Position numbers and translations under genes: made by a program | Notes under the pieces: generated by a model | The model's database searches: none | The model's input: only the letters and a program-made list of their open reading frames with translations | Told to the model about the DNA's origin: nothing | Assembly: GCF_000691225.1 (NCBI RefSeq) | Contig: NZ_JMSZ01000016.1 | Coordinates: 496,001-560,000, forward strand | Reading direction: 5' to 3' | Source: Nitrincola lacisaponensis | Lineage (GTDB): Bacteria > Pseudomonadota > Gammaproteobacteria > Pseudomonadales > Balneatricaceae | Length of the DNA: 64,000 bases | Part shown: piece after piece, positions 37,937 to 47,921 of the stretch | Layout of the letters: each line of letters begins with the position of its first letter | Numbering within the stretch: position 1 is the first letter of the stretch

Positions 37937-38635
37937 ATGAATCCGTTCAGTGATGCAAAAGTGATCGATTCATGGTCAAAAAATGTGTCTCAATGGACGT
38001 CTGCTGTGCGGCTTGGACAGATTGAGACACGCCAGTGCGTCACGAATCAGGCGATTGTGGATGCTGTCCTGCAGCAGTCGCCCGAGTCGGTGATAGATAT
38101 TGGTTGTGGAGAAGGGTGGCTGGTTCGGGCGTTGTCGCCGCATGCTGTGCAATTGTTGGGAGTAGATGCAGTGCCGTCTCTTGTAGAGCAGGCCCGAGCA
38201 TTGGGTGGTGGTGAGTTTCGTGTGGCATCTTATGAGGCTATAGCACAAGGCGTTATTGATCGCCGGTTTGATGTGGCGGTCTGTAACTTCTCTCTTATCG
38301 GAAAGGAGTCGGTTGAACAGTTGATTGCCGCGACGCCCATGTTTCTCAAGCCTGACGGGGTGTTGATTGTACAGACACTTCACCCGTTGATGGCAGGTGG
38401 TGACTTGCCTTATTGCGATGGCTGGCGTGCGGGCTCCTGGGCCGGTTTTGATGCCAGTTTTATCGATCCGGCTCCCTGGTATTTCAGAACACTGAAAAAC
38501 TGGTTTGCACTGCTGTCAGTCAATGGGCTCAGGGTAATCGATATTTCCGAACCGCTTGACCCAAAGACTCAGCAGCCTGCATCCATTATTTTTAGTGCAG
38601 TGTCAGCCGCTGGCAGTGAGGACGCTCCGTCATGA
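37937..38635 (+). CDS. Class I SAM-dependent methyltransferase
   Basis: 232 aa. The SAM-binding motif I VIDIGCGEGWLVRALS is followed by an acidic end of beta-2 (LLGVDAVPSLVEQA) and the motif NFSLIGKESVEQL; the late DGVLIVQTLHPL is the post-motif strand. The substrate cannot be told; the architecture suits a small-molecule or tRNA methyltransferase. GAGGA lies about 8 nt before the ATG at 37937 (an earlier in-frame start exists at 37916). It overlaps the next gene by 4 nt (ATGA), so the pair is co-translated. I know of no such pair at the suhB-trmJ junction in relatives. Confidence 0.82.
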   Translation: MNPFSDAKVIDSWSKNVSQWTSAVRLGQIETRQCVTNQAIVDAVLQQSPESVIDIGCGEGWLVRALSPHAVQLLGVDAVPSLVEQARALGGGEFRVASYEAIAQGVIDRRFDVAVCNFSLIGKESVEQLIAATPMFLKPDGVLIVQTLHPLMAGGDLPYCDGWRAGSWAGFDASFIDPAPWYFRTLKNWFALLSVNGLRVIDISEPLDPKTQQPASIIFSAVSAAGSEDAPS

Positions 38636-39225
38636 GTGAGCAGTTATATTATGATCGATCCATGGATGTGGATGTGTATCCTCATCTGAAACTGGCGCTT
38701 GAAATTCTTGATCCCGCATTGTCCCGGGTGGCAGTAGATGTTGGCTGTGGTGCCGGGCGCGATGCCTTGTTCTTGATTGAGCGGGGGTTCCATGTGTATG
38801 CATACGATAAAAGTGATGAGGCTATTGCGCGTTTGAGTGAGCAGGGGCGGGCACACCTCAATCAGAAGTTATTTCCTCAGGTGAGTCATTTTGAAGCGTT
38901 TGATTATCCTTCGGTATCGTTGGTAAGCGCCTGCTCGAGTTTGTTTTTTTGTCATCCGGCAGTATTTTCAAAGGCCTGGATGAATATCACCGAGTCACTG
39001 CTGGCAGGTGGTGTCTTTTGCGGTCACTTTATGGGTCCGAATGATTCCTGGGCAAGAATGGGACGTGGTGATCTAACCGTTCATTCGTTGGCTGAGTTGC
39101 AAGTGCTTTTACAACATGGGTTCCAGATCGTTGATTTGTATGAACATGATGCACCAGGGATGACACTGGTTGGGCGACAGAAACACTGGCATACCTACTC
39201 AGTCGTTGCGCAAAAAGTAGATTAA
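38632..39225 (+). CDS. Class I SAM-dependent methyltransferase, TehB/thiopurine-like
   Basis: 197 aa. Motif I AVDVGCGAGRDALFLIERGF and the following VYAYDKSDEAI are SAM-binding; SLFFCHPAVFSKAW and GVFCGHFMGPNDSW resemble the TehB/tellurite-resistance group. The second half carries unusually many aromatic and His residues (LYEHDAPG, KHWHTYSVV). It overlaps the upstream methyltransferase by ATGA, suggesting related substrates or a complex. No metal or metabolite gene next to it reveals the substrate. Confidence 0.82.
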   Translation: MSEQLYYDRSMDVDVYPHLKLALEILDPALSRVAVDVGCGAGRDALFLIERGFHVYAYDKSDEAIARLSEQGRAHLNQKLFPQVSHFEAFDYPSVSLVSACSSLFFCHPAVFSKAWMNITESLLAGGVFCGHFMGPNDSWARMGRGDLTVHSLAELQVLLQHGFQIVDLYEHDAPGMTLVGRQKHWHTYSVVAQKVD

Positions 39226-39307
39226 GCAGATCGGTATGACATCTGTTCTTGCGCTCGGTTTGGTTCTGATGGTCTATCCCAACACGTCCTCTTCCATCAG
39301 TAGCTCT

Positions 39308-39336
39308 GCACTTACGTAATGGTTATCTGGTATGAT
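39308..39336 (+). promoter_or_regulatory. Possible extended -10 promoter for trmJ
   Basis: TGGTATGAT (extended -10, TATGAT at 39331-39336) with a poor -35 region around 39308-39313. It lies 34 nt before the trmJ start in a 144-base intergenic gap that otherwise shows nothing clear. Confidence 0.4.
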
Positions 39337-39369
39337 ATTGGCCTTGTTTTTTGCCGGAAATGTTGAGCC

Positions 39370-40179
39370 ATGTTGGACCAGATACGTATTGTCATGATTC
39401 ATACCACCCATCCGGGCAATATCGGAGCCGTTGCCCGGGCCATGAAGAATATGGGGTTGGTGGATTTGTGTCTGGTGTCACCCAAACGTTTTCCCGATGA
39501 AGAGGCGGATGCGCGTGCCTCTGGAGCCACGGATTTACTGAGTTCGGCGCGAGTGGTGTCTTCCCTGGATGAGGCGTTGGAAGGCTGTCATCTGGTGGTG
39601 GGGACCAGTGCGCGTGGTCGTCATATACCCTGGCCAGTGATTAATCCTCGTCAAATGGCGGCTGTGGCATGTGAGTTGCGACCAGGTAAACGGATGGCCA
39701 TTTTGTTTGGCCGTGAAGATCGGGGATTGACGAATGAAGAGTTGCATCGATGTCATCATCATGTCCATATTCCCACCAATCCGGATTTCAGTTCACTGAA
39801 TGTGGCTGCTGCCGTGCAGGTGGTAGCGTATGAGTTGCGCATGGCGTTGATGGAGCAGCAGGCCGGGGATCAGCCTCAATGGGGTACTGACTGGGATATC
39901 GATCTGGCTGATGCGAGGGAAACCGAACTGCTGTTTGGGCATTTAGAGAAAACGCTGGTGGATGTCGAATTTCTTGATCCAAATAATCCTCGTCAATTGA
40001 TGACGCGCTTGCGCCGGTTGTTTTTACGTGCGGTACCGGATCGCGTGGAAGTGAATGTATTACGTGGATTTCTCAGTGCCATTGATCGGGTGGTAGTACG
40101 AGCTGCACCTGACCGTGAAGTTGCAGAGAAGAGTTCAGAAGCGCTGGATGCGGCGCAGAAGGAGAGCGGAAATGTTTGA
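39370..40179 (+). CDS. trmJ: tRNA (cytidine/uridine-2'-O-)-methyltransferase TrmJ
   Basis: SPOUT-class enzyme (269 aa) that methylates the ribose of residue 32 in several tRNAs. The trefoil-knot motifs are present: [17 protein letters not shown] (motif 1), [14 protein letters not shown] (motif 2) and [17 protein letters not shown] (motif 3). It overlaps cysE by 8 nt. The trmJ-cysE-iscR order is the usual one in Pseudomonas-like genomes. Confidence 0.96.
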   Translation: MLDQIRIVMIHTTHPGNIGAVARAMKNMGLVDLCLVSPKRFPDEEADARASGATDLLSSARVVSSLDEALEGCHLVVGTSARGRHIPWPVINPRQMAAVACELRPGKRMAILFGREDRGLTNEELHRCHHHVHIPTNPDFSSLNVAAAVQVVAYELRMALMEQQAGDQPQWGTDWDIDLADARETELLFGHLEKTLVDVEFLDPNNPRQLMTRLRRLFLRAVPDRVEVNVLRGFLSAIDRVVVRAAPDREVAEKSSEALDAAQKESGNV

Positions 40180-40948
40180 GCGTTTGCGAGAGGATGTACG
40201 TTCGGTATTTGATCGCGACCCCGCGGCGCGTAATTTTCTTGAGGTGCTGACCAATTATCCCGGCTTGCATGCAGTCTGGTGGCATCGCTTGGCACATGCG
40301 TTGTGGCAACGTAATTTCAAATGGCTGGCCCGACTGATTTCCAATTTTGCCCGCTGGATGACCGGAATCGAGATACACCCGGGGGCGCGTATTGGGCGGC
40401 GTTTCTTCATTGACCATGGCATGGGGGTGGTTATAGGCGAAACTGCTGAGGTGGGTGATGACGTCACCCTGTATCAGGGGGTGACGCTGGGAGGTACTAC
40501 CTGGAACAAGGGTAAGCGCCATCCTACTCTGGAAAATAATGTCATTGTGGGTGCCGGGGCAAAAATTCTGGGGCCTTTTACTGTGGGGGCGGGTGCCAAA
40601 ATAGGTTCTAACGCAGTCGTGACCAAAGCGGTACCTGCAGGTGCTACCGTGGTTGGAATTCCTGGTCGAATCGTGCGGCGCGCAGAAGAGGATGCCAGTG
40701 AAGAACAGCGGCGGCAGATGGCGGATAAGGTCGGCTTTGACGCCTATGGTGTGACCAATGAAGTGTCGGACCCCGTGGCCCATGCGATAGGTTGCATGCT
40801 GGATCATTTGCAGGCGATGGATAAGCGTATGGACAAAATGGGCAGTGTGCTCTGTGAACTGCGTCCTGAATACTGTGATGAGCAGTTGCCCGAGCTCAAG
40901 AAAGAGGATTTTGAGGGGGCTGTAGAAGAGGGTCTGAAATCTTCATGA
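40172..40948 (+). CDS. cysE: Serine O-acetyltransferase
   Basis: Makes O-acetylserine, the direct precursor of cysteine (258 aa). After an alpha-helical N-terminus, the left-handed beta-helix hexapeptide repeats run from [16 protein letters not shown] through [20 protein letters not shown]. The catalytic His and Asp are in [18 protein letters not shown]. The C-terminus is longer than in E. coli CysE. The ATG at 40172 has AGGAG 7 nt upstream and lies inside the trmJ end. It supplies cysteine for the two desulfurases encoded just downstream. Confidence 0.95.
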   Translation: MFERLREDVRSVFDRDPAARNFLEVLTNYPGLHAVWWHRLAHALWQRNFKWLARLISNFARWMTGIEIHPGARIGRRFFIDHGMGVVIGETAEVGDDVTLYQGVTLGGTTWNKGKRHPTLENNVIVGAGAKILGPFTVGAGAKIGSNAVVTKAVPAGATVVGIPGRIVRRAEEDASEEQRRQMADKVGFDAYGVTNEVSDPVAHAIGCMLDHLQAMDKRMDKMGSVLCELRPEYCDEQLPELKKEDFEGAVEEGLKSS

Positions 40949-40997
40949 TGTCCTGATTTGTACAGTGATCTAAAATCTGAGTAAAATAGTAGGATAT

Positions 40998-41030
40998 ATA
41001 GTTGACTGAAACTGTTGGTTTTTGCATAAT
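40998..41030 (+). promoter_or_regulatory. iscR promoter overlapped by an IscR type-1 operator
   Basis: -35 TTGACT (41002-41007), a 17-nt spacer and -10 CATAAT (41025-41030). A sequence matching the IscR type-1 consensus (ATASYYGACTRWWWYAGTCRRSTAT) in 21 of 25 positions covers 40998-41022 and thus the -35 and most of the spacer. This fits autorepression by cluster-loaded IscR, derepressed under Fe-S demand, for the whole iscR-iscS-suf operon. Confidence 0.75.
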
Positions 41031-41062
41031 CCTTACGGAATGTAAGTCAAGTGAGGTGAATT

Positions 41063-41548
41063 ATGCGGTTAACAACGAAAGGACGTTATGCAGTGACAGC
41101 CATGTTGGATCTGGCGCTGCATGAAGGTAAGGGGCCAATCAGTCTGGCAGATATTTCTGAGCGGCAGGGTATTTCACTGTCTTATCTGGAGCAGCTGTTT
41201 GCCAAGTTGAGACGTAATGACCTGGTGGCCAGTGTCAGAGGTCCCGGTGGCGGTTATCAGCTGAAGCGGTCACAGAGTGAAATTAATGTGGCTGAAGTCA
41301 TAGATGCCGTGAATGAAAATGTTGATGCCACCGGCTGTAACAAGCGTGGTGACTGCCAGTCGGGTGAAGTCTGTCTGACGCATCACCTCTGGTGTGATCT
41401 GAGTGACCAGATCCATACGTTTTTGAATGGCATTACCCTGGCAGATCTGGTCGAGCGTAAAGATGTGCAGGCAGTCTCCCAGCGCCAGGATGGACGTCAG
41501 TCAGAACAGATGATTGCCAGTGATATTCGCATTGCCAGTGGATTGTAA
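41063..41548 (+). CDS. iscR: Fe-S cluster assembly transcription factor IscR
   Basis: Rrf2-family regulator (161 aa). The winged-helix DNA-binding part is at 1-80 ([30 protein letters not shown]); the [2Fe-2S] ligands C-X5-C-X5-C are in [13 protein letters not shown] with the ligand His just after (LTHHLW). Holo-IscR represses its own promoter, where a good operator is visible. GAGGTG lies 5 nt before the ATG. First gene of the hybrid operon. Confidence 0.97.
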   Translation: MRLTTKGRYAVTAMLDLALHEGKGPISLADISERQGISLSYLEQLFAKLRRNDLVASVRGPGGGYQLKRSQSEINVAEVIDAVNENVDATGCNKRGDCQSGEVCLTHHLWCDLSDQIHTFLNGITLADLVERKDVQAVSQRQDGRQSEQMIASDIRIASGL

Positions 41549-41583
41549 TCCGTCTGGCAGATCCTGAAACCAGTGTAGGTGTG

Positions 41584-42741
41584 ATGAGAAAACCAATTTA
41601 TCTGGACTATGCGGCATCAACCCCGGTTGACCCGCAGGTAGCTGAAAAAATGATGGCTTGCCTGACACTGGATGGGAATTTTGCCAATCCTGCGTCGCGC
41701 TCACACCTGTATGGCTGGAAAGCGGAAGAGGCGGTTGAAACAGCACGCCAACAGGTAGCGGAACTGATTCACGCAGACCCGCGTGAGATCGTCTGGACTT
41801 CAGGTGCAACGGAGTCCAACAATCTTGCGATCAAGGGGGCAGCGCATCAGTACCGGCGTAAAGGGCAGCATCTGATCAGTTCGGTAATCGAGCATAAAGC
41901 GGTTATCGATACGCTGAAACATCTGGAAACTGAAGGTTACGAAGTCACCTGGCTTAAGCCGGATGCGCAAGGGTTGATAGATCCACAGCAGGTTGCGGAT
42001 GCGATACGTGACGATACCCTGCTGGTCAGTGTGATGCAGGTGAATAACGAGATCGGCACGATCAATGATATCGATGCTATCGGGCAAGTGTGTCGACAGC
42101 GAGGTGTGTTGTTGCATGTTGATGCTGCTCAGAGCCTGGGTAAATTGCCGATTGATGTACAGCAATTGCCTGTGGATCTGATGTCTTTTTCCGCACACAA
42201 GCTCTATGGCCCTAAGGGGGTCGGCGCACTGTATGTGCGTCAGCAGCCGCGTGTACGTCTGGAGGCTCAGATACATGGTGGTGGTCATGAGCGAGGAATG
42301 CGCTCCGGTACACTGGCGACACATCAGTTGGTGGGTATGGGAGAAGCAGCACGTTTGGCTTTCGAACAGCTGGCTGAAGAGTCCTCACGTATTCTGGGTT
42401 TGCGTAACCGGTTTTGGCAGGGGGTTCAGGATCTTCCAGGCGTCAAAGTACATGGATCCATGAGCCGGCGCGTTGCGGGTAACTTGAATGTTGGTGTGGC
42501 CGGTGTTGAGGGTGAGCTGTTGTTGATGGCGCTGAAAGATCTGGCCATCTCGACGGGGTCAGCCTGTACATCGGCCAGTGTTGAACCCAGCTATGTATTG
42601 AAAGCCATCGGGGTTCCGGATGCTCTTGCACATGCATCCTTGCGGATCAGCTTTGGTCGTTTTACCACTCAGGATGAGGTGGATTATGCCGTGTCGCATT
42701 TCCGGCAGGTGGTCAGTCAATTGGTCAGTATCACCGCCTGA
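41584..42741 (+). CDS. iscS: Cysteine desulfurase IscS
   Basis: PLP enzyme (385 aa) that takes sulfur from cysteine as a persulfide and passes it to Fe-S and tRNA thiolation pathways. The PLP lysine is in [13 protein letters not shown]; the mobile active-site loop with the persulfide Cys is [16 protein letters not shown]. It starts [17 protein letters not shown]. The start is ATG at 41584, with a GTG at 41581 as alternative; the SD is weak. It is followed by suf genes, not by iscU. Confidence 0.96.
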   Translation: MRKPIYLDYAASTPVDPQVAEKMMACLTLDGNFANPASRSHLYGWKAEEAVETARQQVAELIHADPREIVWTSGATESNNLAIKGAAHQYRRKGQHLISSVIEHKAVIDTLKHLETEGYEVTWLKPDAQGLIDPQQVADAIRDDTLLVSVMQVNNEIGTINDIDAIGQVCRQRGVLLHVDAAQSLGKLPIDVQQLPVDLMSFSAHKLYGPKGVGALYVRQQPRVRLEAQIHGGGHERGMRSGTLATHQLVGMGEAARLAFEQLAEESSRILGLRNRFWQGVQDLPGVKVHGSMSRRVAGNLNVGVAGVEGELLLMALKDLAISTGSACTSASVEPSYVLKAIGVPDALAHASLRISFGRFTTQDEVDYAVSHFRQVVSQLVSITA

Positions 42742-42770
42742 CCGCGGATAGAACAAGCAGAGGTAGGCTT

Positions 42771-44207
42771 ATGTCTGAACAGGTTGAACAGTTAATCAAG
42801 AAAGAATATGCGGCGGGCTTTCATACCGATATTGAATCGGAAACCTTACCGCCAGGGTTGAATGAGGACGTGGTCCGTTTCATCTCTGCCAAGAAAAATG
42901 AGCCCGAGTGGATGCTCGAGTGGCGTTTGAAAGCCTACCGTGCCTGGCTGACGATGAAAGAGCCGGATTGGGCGCATGTGCACTACCCTGAAATCGATTT
43001 TCAGGCGGTGTCCTATTACTCTGCACCCAAGAGTCTGGCAGATCGCCCTAAAAGCCTCGATGAAGTCGATCCGGATCTGATCGAAACCTACAACAAGCTG
43101 GGTATCCCCCTGCATGAGCAGGAGATGTTGGCGGGTGTCGCGGTGGATGCGGTGTTCGACTCGGTATCCGTAGTGACAACCTTCCGTGGCAAGTTGGAAG
43201 AGGCAGGTGTTATTTTCTGTCCGATCAGCGAAGCGGTGCATAAGTATCCCGAGCTGGTGAAGAAATACATCGGTACCGTTGTACCTCAGCGGGACAATTA
43301 CTATGCGGCACTGAATTCTGCAGTCTTCTCTGACGGCTCCTTTGTCTACATTCCCAAGGGTGTGCGTTGCCCGATGGAACTGTCGACTTACTTCCGTATC
43401 AATCAGATGAATACCGGACAGTTTGAGCGTACGCTGATTATCGCAGATGAAGGCTCTCACGTGAGCTATCTGGAAGGTTGTACCGCGCCGCAGCGCGATG
43501 AAAACCAGCTGCATGCGGCCGTTGTAGAACTGATTGCACTGGATAATGCCGAGATCAAGTACTCGACTGTACAGAACTGGTATCCCGGTGATGAAAATGG
43601 CAAGGGTGGTATTTACAACTTTGTTACCAAACGTGGTATTTGCCATACCCGCGCCAAAATTTCCTGGACGCAGGTAGAAACCGGATCGGCCGTTACCTGG
43701 AAGTACCCCAGCTGTATCCTCAAGGGTGATCACAGTATCGGTGAGTTTTATTCCGTGGCCCTGACCAATAATTGTCAGCAGGCAGACACTGGTACCAAGA
43801 TGATTCACCTGGGTAAGCACACCAAGTCGACCATTATCTCCAAGGGTATTTCTGCAGGGCGCAGCCAGAATGCCTACCGTGGGCTGGTGCGTATGGGGCC
43901 GTCTGCGGCCGGTGCACGTAACTATACCCAGTGTGACTCCCTGTTGATCGGTGATCGTTGCGGTGCGCATACCTTCCCGTATATCGAGAGTGCTCATCCA
44001 TCTGCGATAGTAGAGCATGAGGCAACAACCTCCAAGGTCAGTGATGATCAGATGTTTTTATGTCAGCAACGTGGTCTGGATGCAGAGAAGGCTGTGTCGA
44101 TGATCGTCAATGGCTTCTGTCGGGAGGTGTTCAAGCAGTTACCGATGGAGTTCGCCGTTGAAGCGGGCAAGTTGCTTGAAGTGAGTCTCGAAGGGTCTGT
44201 CGGTTAA
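42771..44207 (+). CDS. sufB: Fe-S cluster assembly scaffold SufB
   Basis: Main scaffold subunit of the SufBC2D complex (478 aa). The right-handed beta-helix core includes [20 protein letters not shown] and the cluster-related stretch [20 protein letters not shown]; the C-terminal [13 protein letters not shown] and [18 protein letters not shown] are typical. It follows iscS by 29 nt. Confidence 0.97.
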   Translation: MSEQVEQLIKKEYAAGFHTDIESETLPPGLNEDVVRFISAKKNEPEWMLEWRLKAYRAWLTMKEPDWAHVHYPEIDFQAVSYYSAPKSLADRPKSLDEVDPDLIETYNKLGIPLHEQEMLAGVAVDAVFDSVSVVTTFRGKLEEAGVIFCPISEAVHKYPELVKKYIGTVVPQRDNYYAALNSAVFSDGSFVYIPKGVRCPMELSTYFRINQMNTGQFERTLIIADEGSHVSYLEGCTAPQRDENQLHAAVVELIALDNAEIKYSTVQNWYPGDENGKGGIYNFVTKRGICHTRAKISWTQVETGSAVTWKYPSCILKGDHSIGEFYSVALTNNCQQADTGTKMIHLGKHTKSTIISKGISAGRSQNAYRGLVRMGPSAAGARNYTQCDSLLIGDRCGAHTFPYIESAHPSAIVEHEATTSKVSDDQMFLCQQRGLDAEKAVSMIVNGFCREVFKQLPMEFAVEAGKLLEVSLEGSVG

Positions 44208-44246
44208 CCGGTCGGTCCGCTGAATTTGCAAGCGTTGGAATCAATT

Positions 44247-44996
44247 ATGTTAAAAATTAATGAACTGTGTGCCTCTGTAGAAGATAAAGCCATCATTCGT
44301 CAGCTCTCTCTTGACGTGGGGCCAGGTGAAATTCACGCCATAATGGGCCCCAATGGTGCCGGTAAAAGTACGCTGGGGAATGTGCTGGCAGGCCGTCCTG
44401 GCTATGAGCCAACCGCTGGCAGTGTGACCTTCAAGGGGCTGGATCTGCTGGATATGGATCCTGAAATCCGCGCGCGTGAAGGTTTGTTTCTGGCATTCCA
44501 GTACCCGGTCGAAATTCCCGGTGTCAGCAATATGGAGCTGCTGAAAGCGGCTGTTGATGCGCGTCGCAGCCATGCTGGCCTGTCTGAACTGTCTGCGATT
44601 GATTTTATGAAAATGGCGCGCGAAGCCTGTAAAGCTGTCGATCTGGATCAGAGCTTTCTTAAGCGTGGTGTCAATGAAGGTTTCTCTGGTGGCGAGAAGA
44701 AGCGTAATGAAATCATGCAGATGATGCTGATGGAGCCATCGCTGTGTATTCTGGATGAAACCGACTCAGGCCTGGATATTGATGCCTTGCAGGTGGTTGC
44801 GCGAGGCGTCAATGCGATGCGTGCAGCAGATCGCAGCTTTATTGTGGTCACACACTATCAGCGTTTGCTGGATTATATTGTTCCGGATTATGTGCATGTG
44901 CTGGCGAACGGCCGAATCGTGAAGTCCGGAGACAAATCGCTGGCGCTGGAGCTGGAAGCCAAAGGGTACAGCTGGCTCGAAGACGAGGTGGCCTGA
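44247..44996 (+). CDS. sufC: Fe-S cluster assembly ATPase SufC
   Basis: Soluble ABC-type ATPase of SufBC2D (249 aa). Walker A GPNGAGKST, signature FSGGEKKRNEI and Walker B LCILDETDSGLDIDAL are intact. The ATG at 44247 (MLKINELCASVEDK) is preferred over an upstream TTG at 44226. It overlaps sufD by one base (TGATG). Confidence 0.97.
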   Translation: MLKINELCASVEDKAIIRQLSLDVGPGEIHAIMGPNGAGKSTLGNVLAGRPGYEPTAGSVTFKGLDLLDMDPEIRAREGLFLAFQYPVEIPGVSNMELLKAAVDARRSHAGLSELSAIDFMKMAREACKAVDLDQSFLKRGVNEGFSGGEKKRNEIMQMMLMEPSLCILDETDSGLDIDALQVVARGVNAMRAADRSFIVVTHYQRLLDYIVPDYVHVLANGRIVKSGDKSLALELEAKGYSWLEDEVA

Positions 44997-46294
44997 TGAG
45001 CGGTGAGTTTCAACAAGCGGCACTGACGCTGGCAGGTGCGCAGCACTTTCCGGCCTGGTTGACTGATGCGCGTGCACAGGGTGCAGCTGTGTGGCAGGGG
45101 TTGGCCTGGCCAACCCGTAAAACTGAGGCTTGGCGCTATACGTCGCTCTTGCCGCTGGAAAATGCCCAGTGGCAGCCTGCCCAAGCACGCCAGCTAACAG
45201 ATCTGTCAGAACTGGTTGAGCTGGATGCCTATCGCCTGGTATTTGTAAATGGTCACTTTGCGGCGCACCTGTCAACTGAATGTCCAGCTGCACTGGTACG
45301 TTTTTCTGAAGCAGATTCAGCCCAGCAGGCGCTGATTCGTGAACACCTGAATCAGGTAGCTGATCAGCAGCAACATCTGTTTGCTGCACTCAACAGCAGC
45401 TGGTTGCAGGAAGGTGTGTTACTGCATCTGGGCGCCAACCAGCGTCTGGATAAGCCGGTGTATCTGGTTCAGGTCAGTGATCAGGCAGATGCTCAGGCGA
45501 TGAATGCCCGTGTATTGGTGGTACTGGAATCGGGTGCTGAAGCGGAACTGCTGGAGCACTTTTATTCCACAGAAGCGGATGACAAAGGCTGGATGAATGC
45601 CACGACCGAGTGTGTGGTGGGTGCCAATGCCAGTCTGCGTCACTACCGTATTAATCTGGAATCCGAGCAGTCACTGCATACCGGTGGTGTGCATGTGCGT
45701 CTGGCTCAGGATGCACGCTTCAATGGCTTTACACTGGCCAATGGCAGTCGTCTGAAACGTCTGGATTATCATATCAAGCACCTGGGCAGTGGTTCGGATC
45801 TTCAATTGAATGGTATCTACCTGCCGCGTAATCAACAGCGGGTGGATTATCACACTCAGGTTGAGCACTGTGTGCCGCACTGTACGACCACTGAAGTGTT
45901 TCGTGGTGTGATTGCCGATTCAGCTCGCGCAGTGTTTAACGGCCGTATTCATATCCACCCGGACGCACAGAAAACGCTGGCGGAAATGAGCAACCGTAAC
46001 CTGTTGACCTCTGATCAGGCTCAGGTAAATACCAAGCCTGAACTGGAAATTTATGCGGATGATGTGCGCTGTGCTCATGGTGCAACGGTCAGTCAGCTGA
46101 ATGACGAGGCGCTGTTTTACCTGACCAGTCGTGGTATTTCCGAAGCTGAAGCACGCGTTATGCTGAGCTTTGGCTTTGTTAATGAGCTGGTGGAAGGTGT
46201 TGCGCTGGAGCCGCTGCAGCAGTGGCTGCGCCCACGGATTGCGCAGATGTTTGGTCAAAATGACCAACTGACACGACATATCATTCATGACTGA
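44996..46294 (+). CDS. sufD: Fe-S cluster assembly protein SufD
   Basis: Second beta-helix subunit of SufBC2D, paralogous to SufB (432 aa). It carries the KTEAWRYTSL stretch near the N-terminus, the core SDLQLNGIYLPRNQQRVDYH and the C-terminal SRGISEAEARVMLSFGFVNE. Start coupled to sufC; overlap with sufS depends on which sufS start is used. Confidence 0.96.
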   Translation: MSGEFQQAALTLAGAQHFPAWLTDARAQGAAVWQGLAWPTRKTEAWRYTSLLPLENAQWQPAQARQLTDLSELVELDAYRLVFVNGHFAAHLSTECPAALVRFSEADSAQQALIREHLNQVADQQQHLFAALNSSWLQEGVLLHLGANQRLDKPVYLVQVSDQADAQAMNARVLVVLESGAEAELLEHFYSTEADDKGWMNATTECVVGANASLRHYRINLESEQSLHTGGVHVRLAQDARFNGFTLANGSRLKRLDYHIKHLGSGSDLQLNGIYLPRNQQRVDYHTQVEHCVPHCTTTEVFRGVIADSARAVFNGRIHIHPDAQKTLAEMSNRNLLTSDQAQVNTKPELEIYADDVRCAHGATVSQLNDEALFYLTSRGISEAEARVMLSFGFVNELVEGVALEPLQQWLRPRIAQMFGQNDQLTRHIIHD

Positions 46295-46304
46295 AGGCGG
46301 CACT

Positions 46305-47540
46305 GTGACTGACTCAATTCAACCCTTCGATGTTGAGCGGGTACGAGCGGACTTCCCGATCTTGCATCAGCAGGTCAATGGGCATCCACTGGTGTATCTG
46401 GACAATGGTGCGACTACCCAAAAACCTCAGGTTGTAATCGATGCCCTGGTCGATTTCTATACCGGTTATAACAGCAATGTTCACCGTGGCGCTCATACGC
46501 TGAGTGATCGTGCTACCGAAAAGTTCGAACAGGCGCGGGTTACACTGGCGCAATTCATCAATGCACCGGACGTGCGTGAGGTGATCTGGACTCGTGGCAC
46601 CACCGAAGGCATCAATCTGGTCGCAGCCAGTTGGGGGCGTCAGTTCCTGAAACCGGGTGACCGGGTGCTGGTGTCGATGATGGAGCACCATTCAAACATC
46701 GTTCCCTGGCAGATGATTGCAGCGGCTACCGGTGCACACCTGGAGCCGATTCCGGTGACAAACCTGGGTGAAATCGATCTGGATGCCTATGCAGCCATGC
46801 TGGATGAGCGCGTCAAAATGGTCTCGGTTGGCCAGGTTTCCAATGCGTTGGGCAGTATCAATCCGGTTGCGCAGATGGTGGAGATGGCACATGCCGTTGG
46901 TGCGCTGGTGATGGTGGATGGTGCTCAGGCAGCCGGTCACTGGATGACCGATGTCCAGGCACTGGGCTGTGACTTTTACGCTTTCTCCGGTCACAAGCTG
47001 TTTGGTCCGACGGGTATCGGTGTACTGTGGGGGCGGTCTGAATTGCTCGAAGCCATGACGCCCTGGCACGGGGGTGGTGAAATGATTGAAAGCGTCAGTT
47101 TTCAGGGCACCACCTACAACCGTATTCCGTTCAAGTTTGAAGCCGGTACACCCAATATTGCCGATGCCATAGGTCTGGCGGCGGCAGTGAAGTATCTCAA
47201 CCAACTGGACAAGGCCGGTGCCATTGCGCATGAAGACGCGCTGATGCGTGCGGTTCAGCAGCGTGCCGAGGCTTTTGAAGGCCTTCGCCTGGTCGGGTGT
47301 GCGCGTAATCGTGTCTGTGTGATGAGTTTTGTACTGGAAGGCATTCATGCGGCTGATATCGGTATGTTGCTGGACCAGCAAGGCATTGCCGTACGTACAG
47401 GTAATCACTGTGCTCAGCCGGTGATGGAGTACCTGGGTCTGGATGGTACGGTGCGTGCCAGCTTCAGTTTTTATAACACCCTGTCTGAAGTTGATCGCTT
47501 GTTTGAAGGACTGGAAAAGGCAAAGGCCTTTTTGCTGTGA
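46305..47540 (+). CDS. sufS: Cysteine desulfurase SufS
   Basis: Group II cysteine desulfurase (about 411 aa), the sulfur donor to SufE for SufBCD. The PLP lysine is in FSGHKLFGPTGIG and the catalytic Cys in RTGNHCAQPVMEYLG. The GTG at 46305 follows an AAGG about 8 nt away and yields MTDSIQPFDVERVRADFP; an ATG at 46287 would add six residues and overlap sufD by 8 nt. It is the second desulfurase in one operon, besides IscS. Confidence 0.96.
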   Translation: MTDSIQPFDVERVRADFPILHQQVNGHPLVYLDNGATTQKPQVVIDALVDFYTGYNSNVHRGAHTLSDRATEKFEQARVTLAQFINAPDVREVIWTRGTTEGINLVAASWGRQFLKPGDRVLVSMMEHHSNIVPWQMIAAATGAHLEPIPVTNLGEIDLDAYAAMLDERVKMVSVGQVSNALGSINPVAQMVEMAHAVGALVMVDGAQAAGHWMTDVQALGCDFYAFSGHKLFGPTGIGVLWGRSELLEAMTPWHGGGEMIESVSFQGTTYNRIPFKFEAGTPNIADAIGLAAAVKYLNQLDKAGAIAHEDALMRAVQQRAEAFEGLRLVGCARNRVCVMSFVLEGIHAADIGMLLDQQGIAVRTGNHCAQPVMEYLGLDGTVRASFSFYNTLSEVDRLFEGLEKAKAFLL

Positions 47541-47561
47541 TCTAACCCTGGAGGTGAGTGC

Positions 47562-47921
47562 ATGTCGGTAGAACAATTTGATCCGGCGACTCAGGCCGTT
47601 ACGCTGTTGCCTGACGCGTTGGTGCATTTTCGCAAGCAACTGCAGGCCAAGCCTGAAGCGACGGCGATACGCTTAAGTGTCAAACCCAGTGGTTGCTCAG
47701 GTTTTATGTATGTGATGGATCTGGTTGAGTCACCGCAGGATGAAGATTTGCAGTTACAGGTCGAGGATGTGCGTCTGCTGATTGACAAAGGCAGTCTGCC
47801 GATTCTGAGCGGTACTGAAATTGATTATGTGCGTGAAGGCATTAACCGTCAGGTGAAATTTATCAATCCTAACGCCACCAGCGAATGCGGTTGCGGTGAA
47901 AGCTTTACGGTGAATGACTGA
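47562..47921 (+). CDS. sufA: A-type Fe-S carrier, SufA/IscA family
   Basis: 119-aa HesB/YadR protein that carries Fe-S clusters from the scaffold to apo-enzymes. The three conserved Cys are in PSGCSGFMY and ECGCGESF. The stop overlaps the sufT ATG by one base (TGATG). Family members are hard to tell apart (SufA, IscA, ErpA); the name rests on operon position. Confidence 0.92.
   Translation: MSVEQFDPATQAVTLLPDALVHFRKQLQAKPEATAIRLSVKPSGCSGFMYVMDLVESPQDEDLQLQVEDVRLLIDKGSLPILSGTEIDYVREGINRQVKFINPNATSECGCGESFTVND

Noticed and set aside
42846-44018. A 390-codon open frame antisense to sufB
   Set aside because: It is the shadow of a strongly conserved coding sequence; no SD, unrealistic composition (many His, Ile, Arg, Thr, Gln), and sufB itself is certain.
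46692-47639. A 315-codon open frame antisense to sufS
   Set aside because: Same reason: composition and lack of start signals show it is a by-product of codon bias in sufS.
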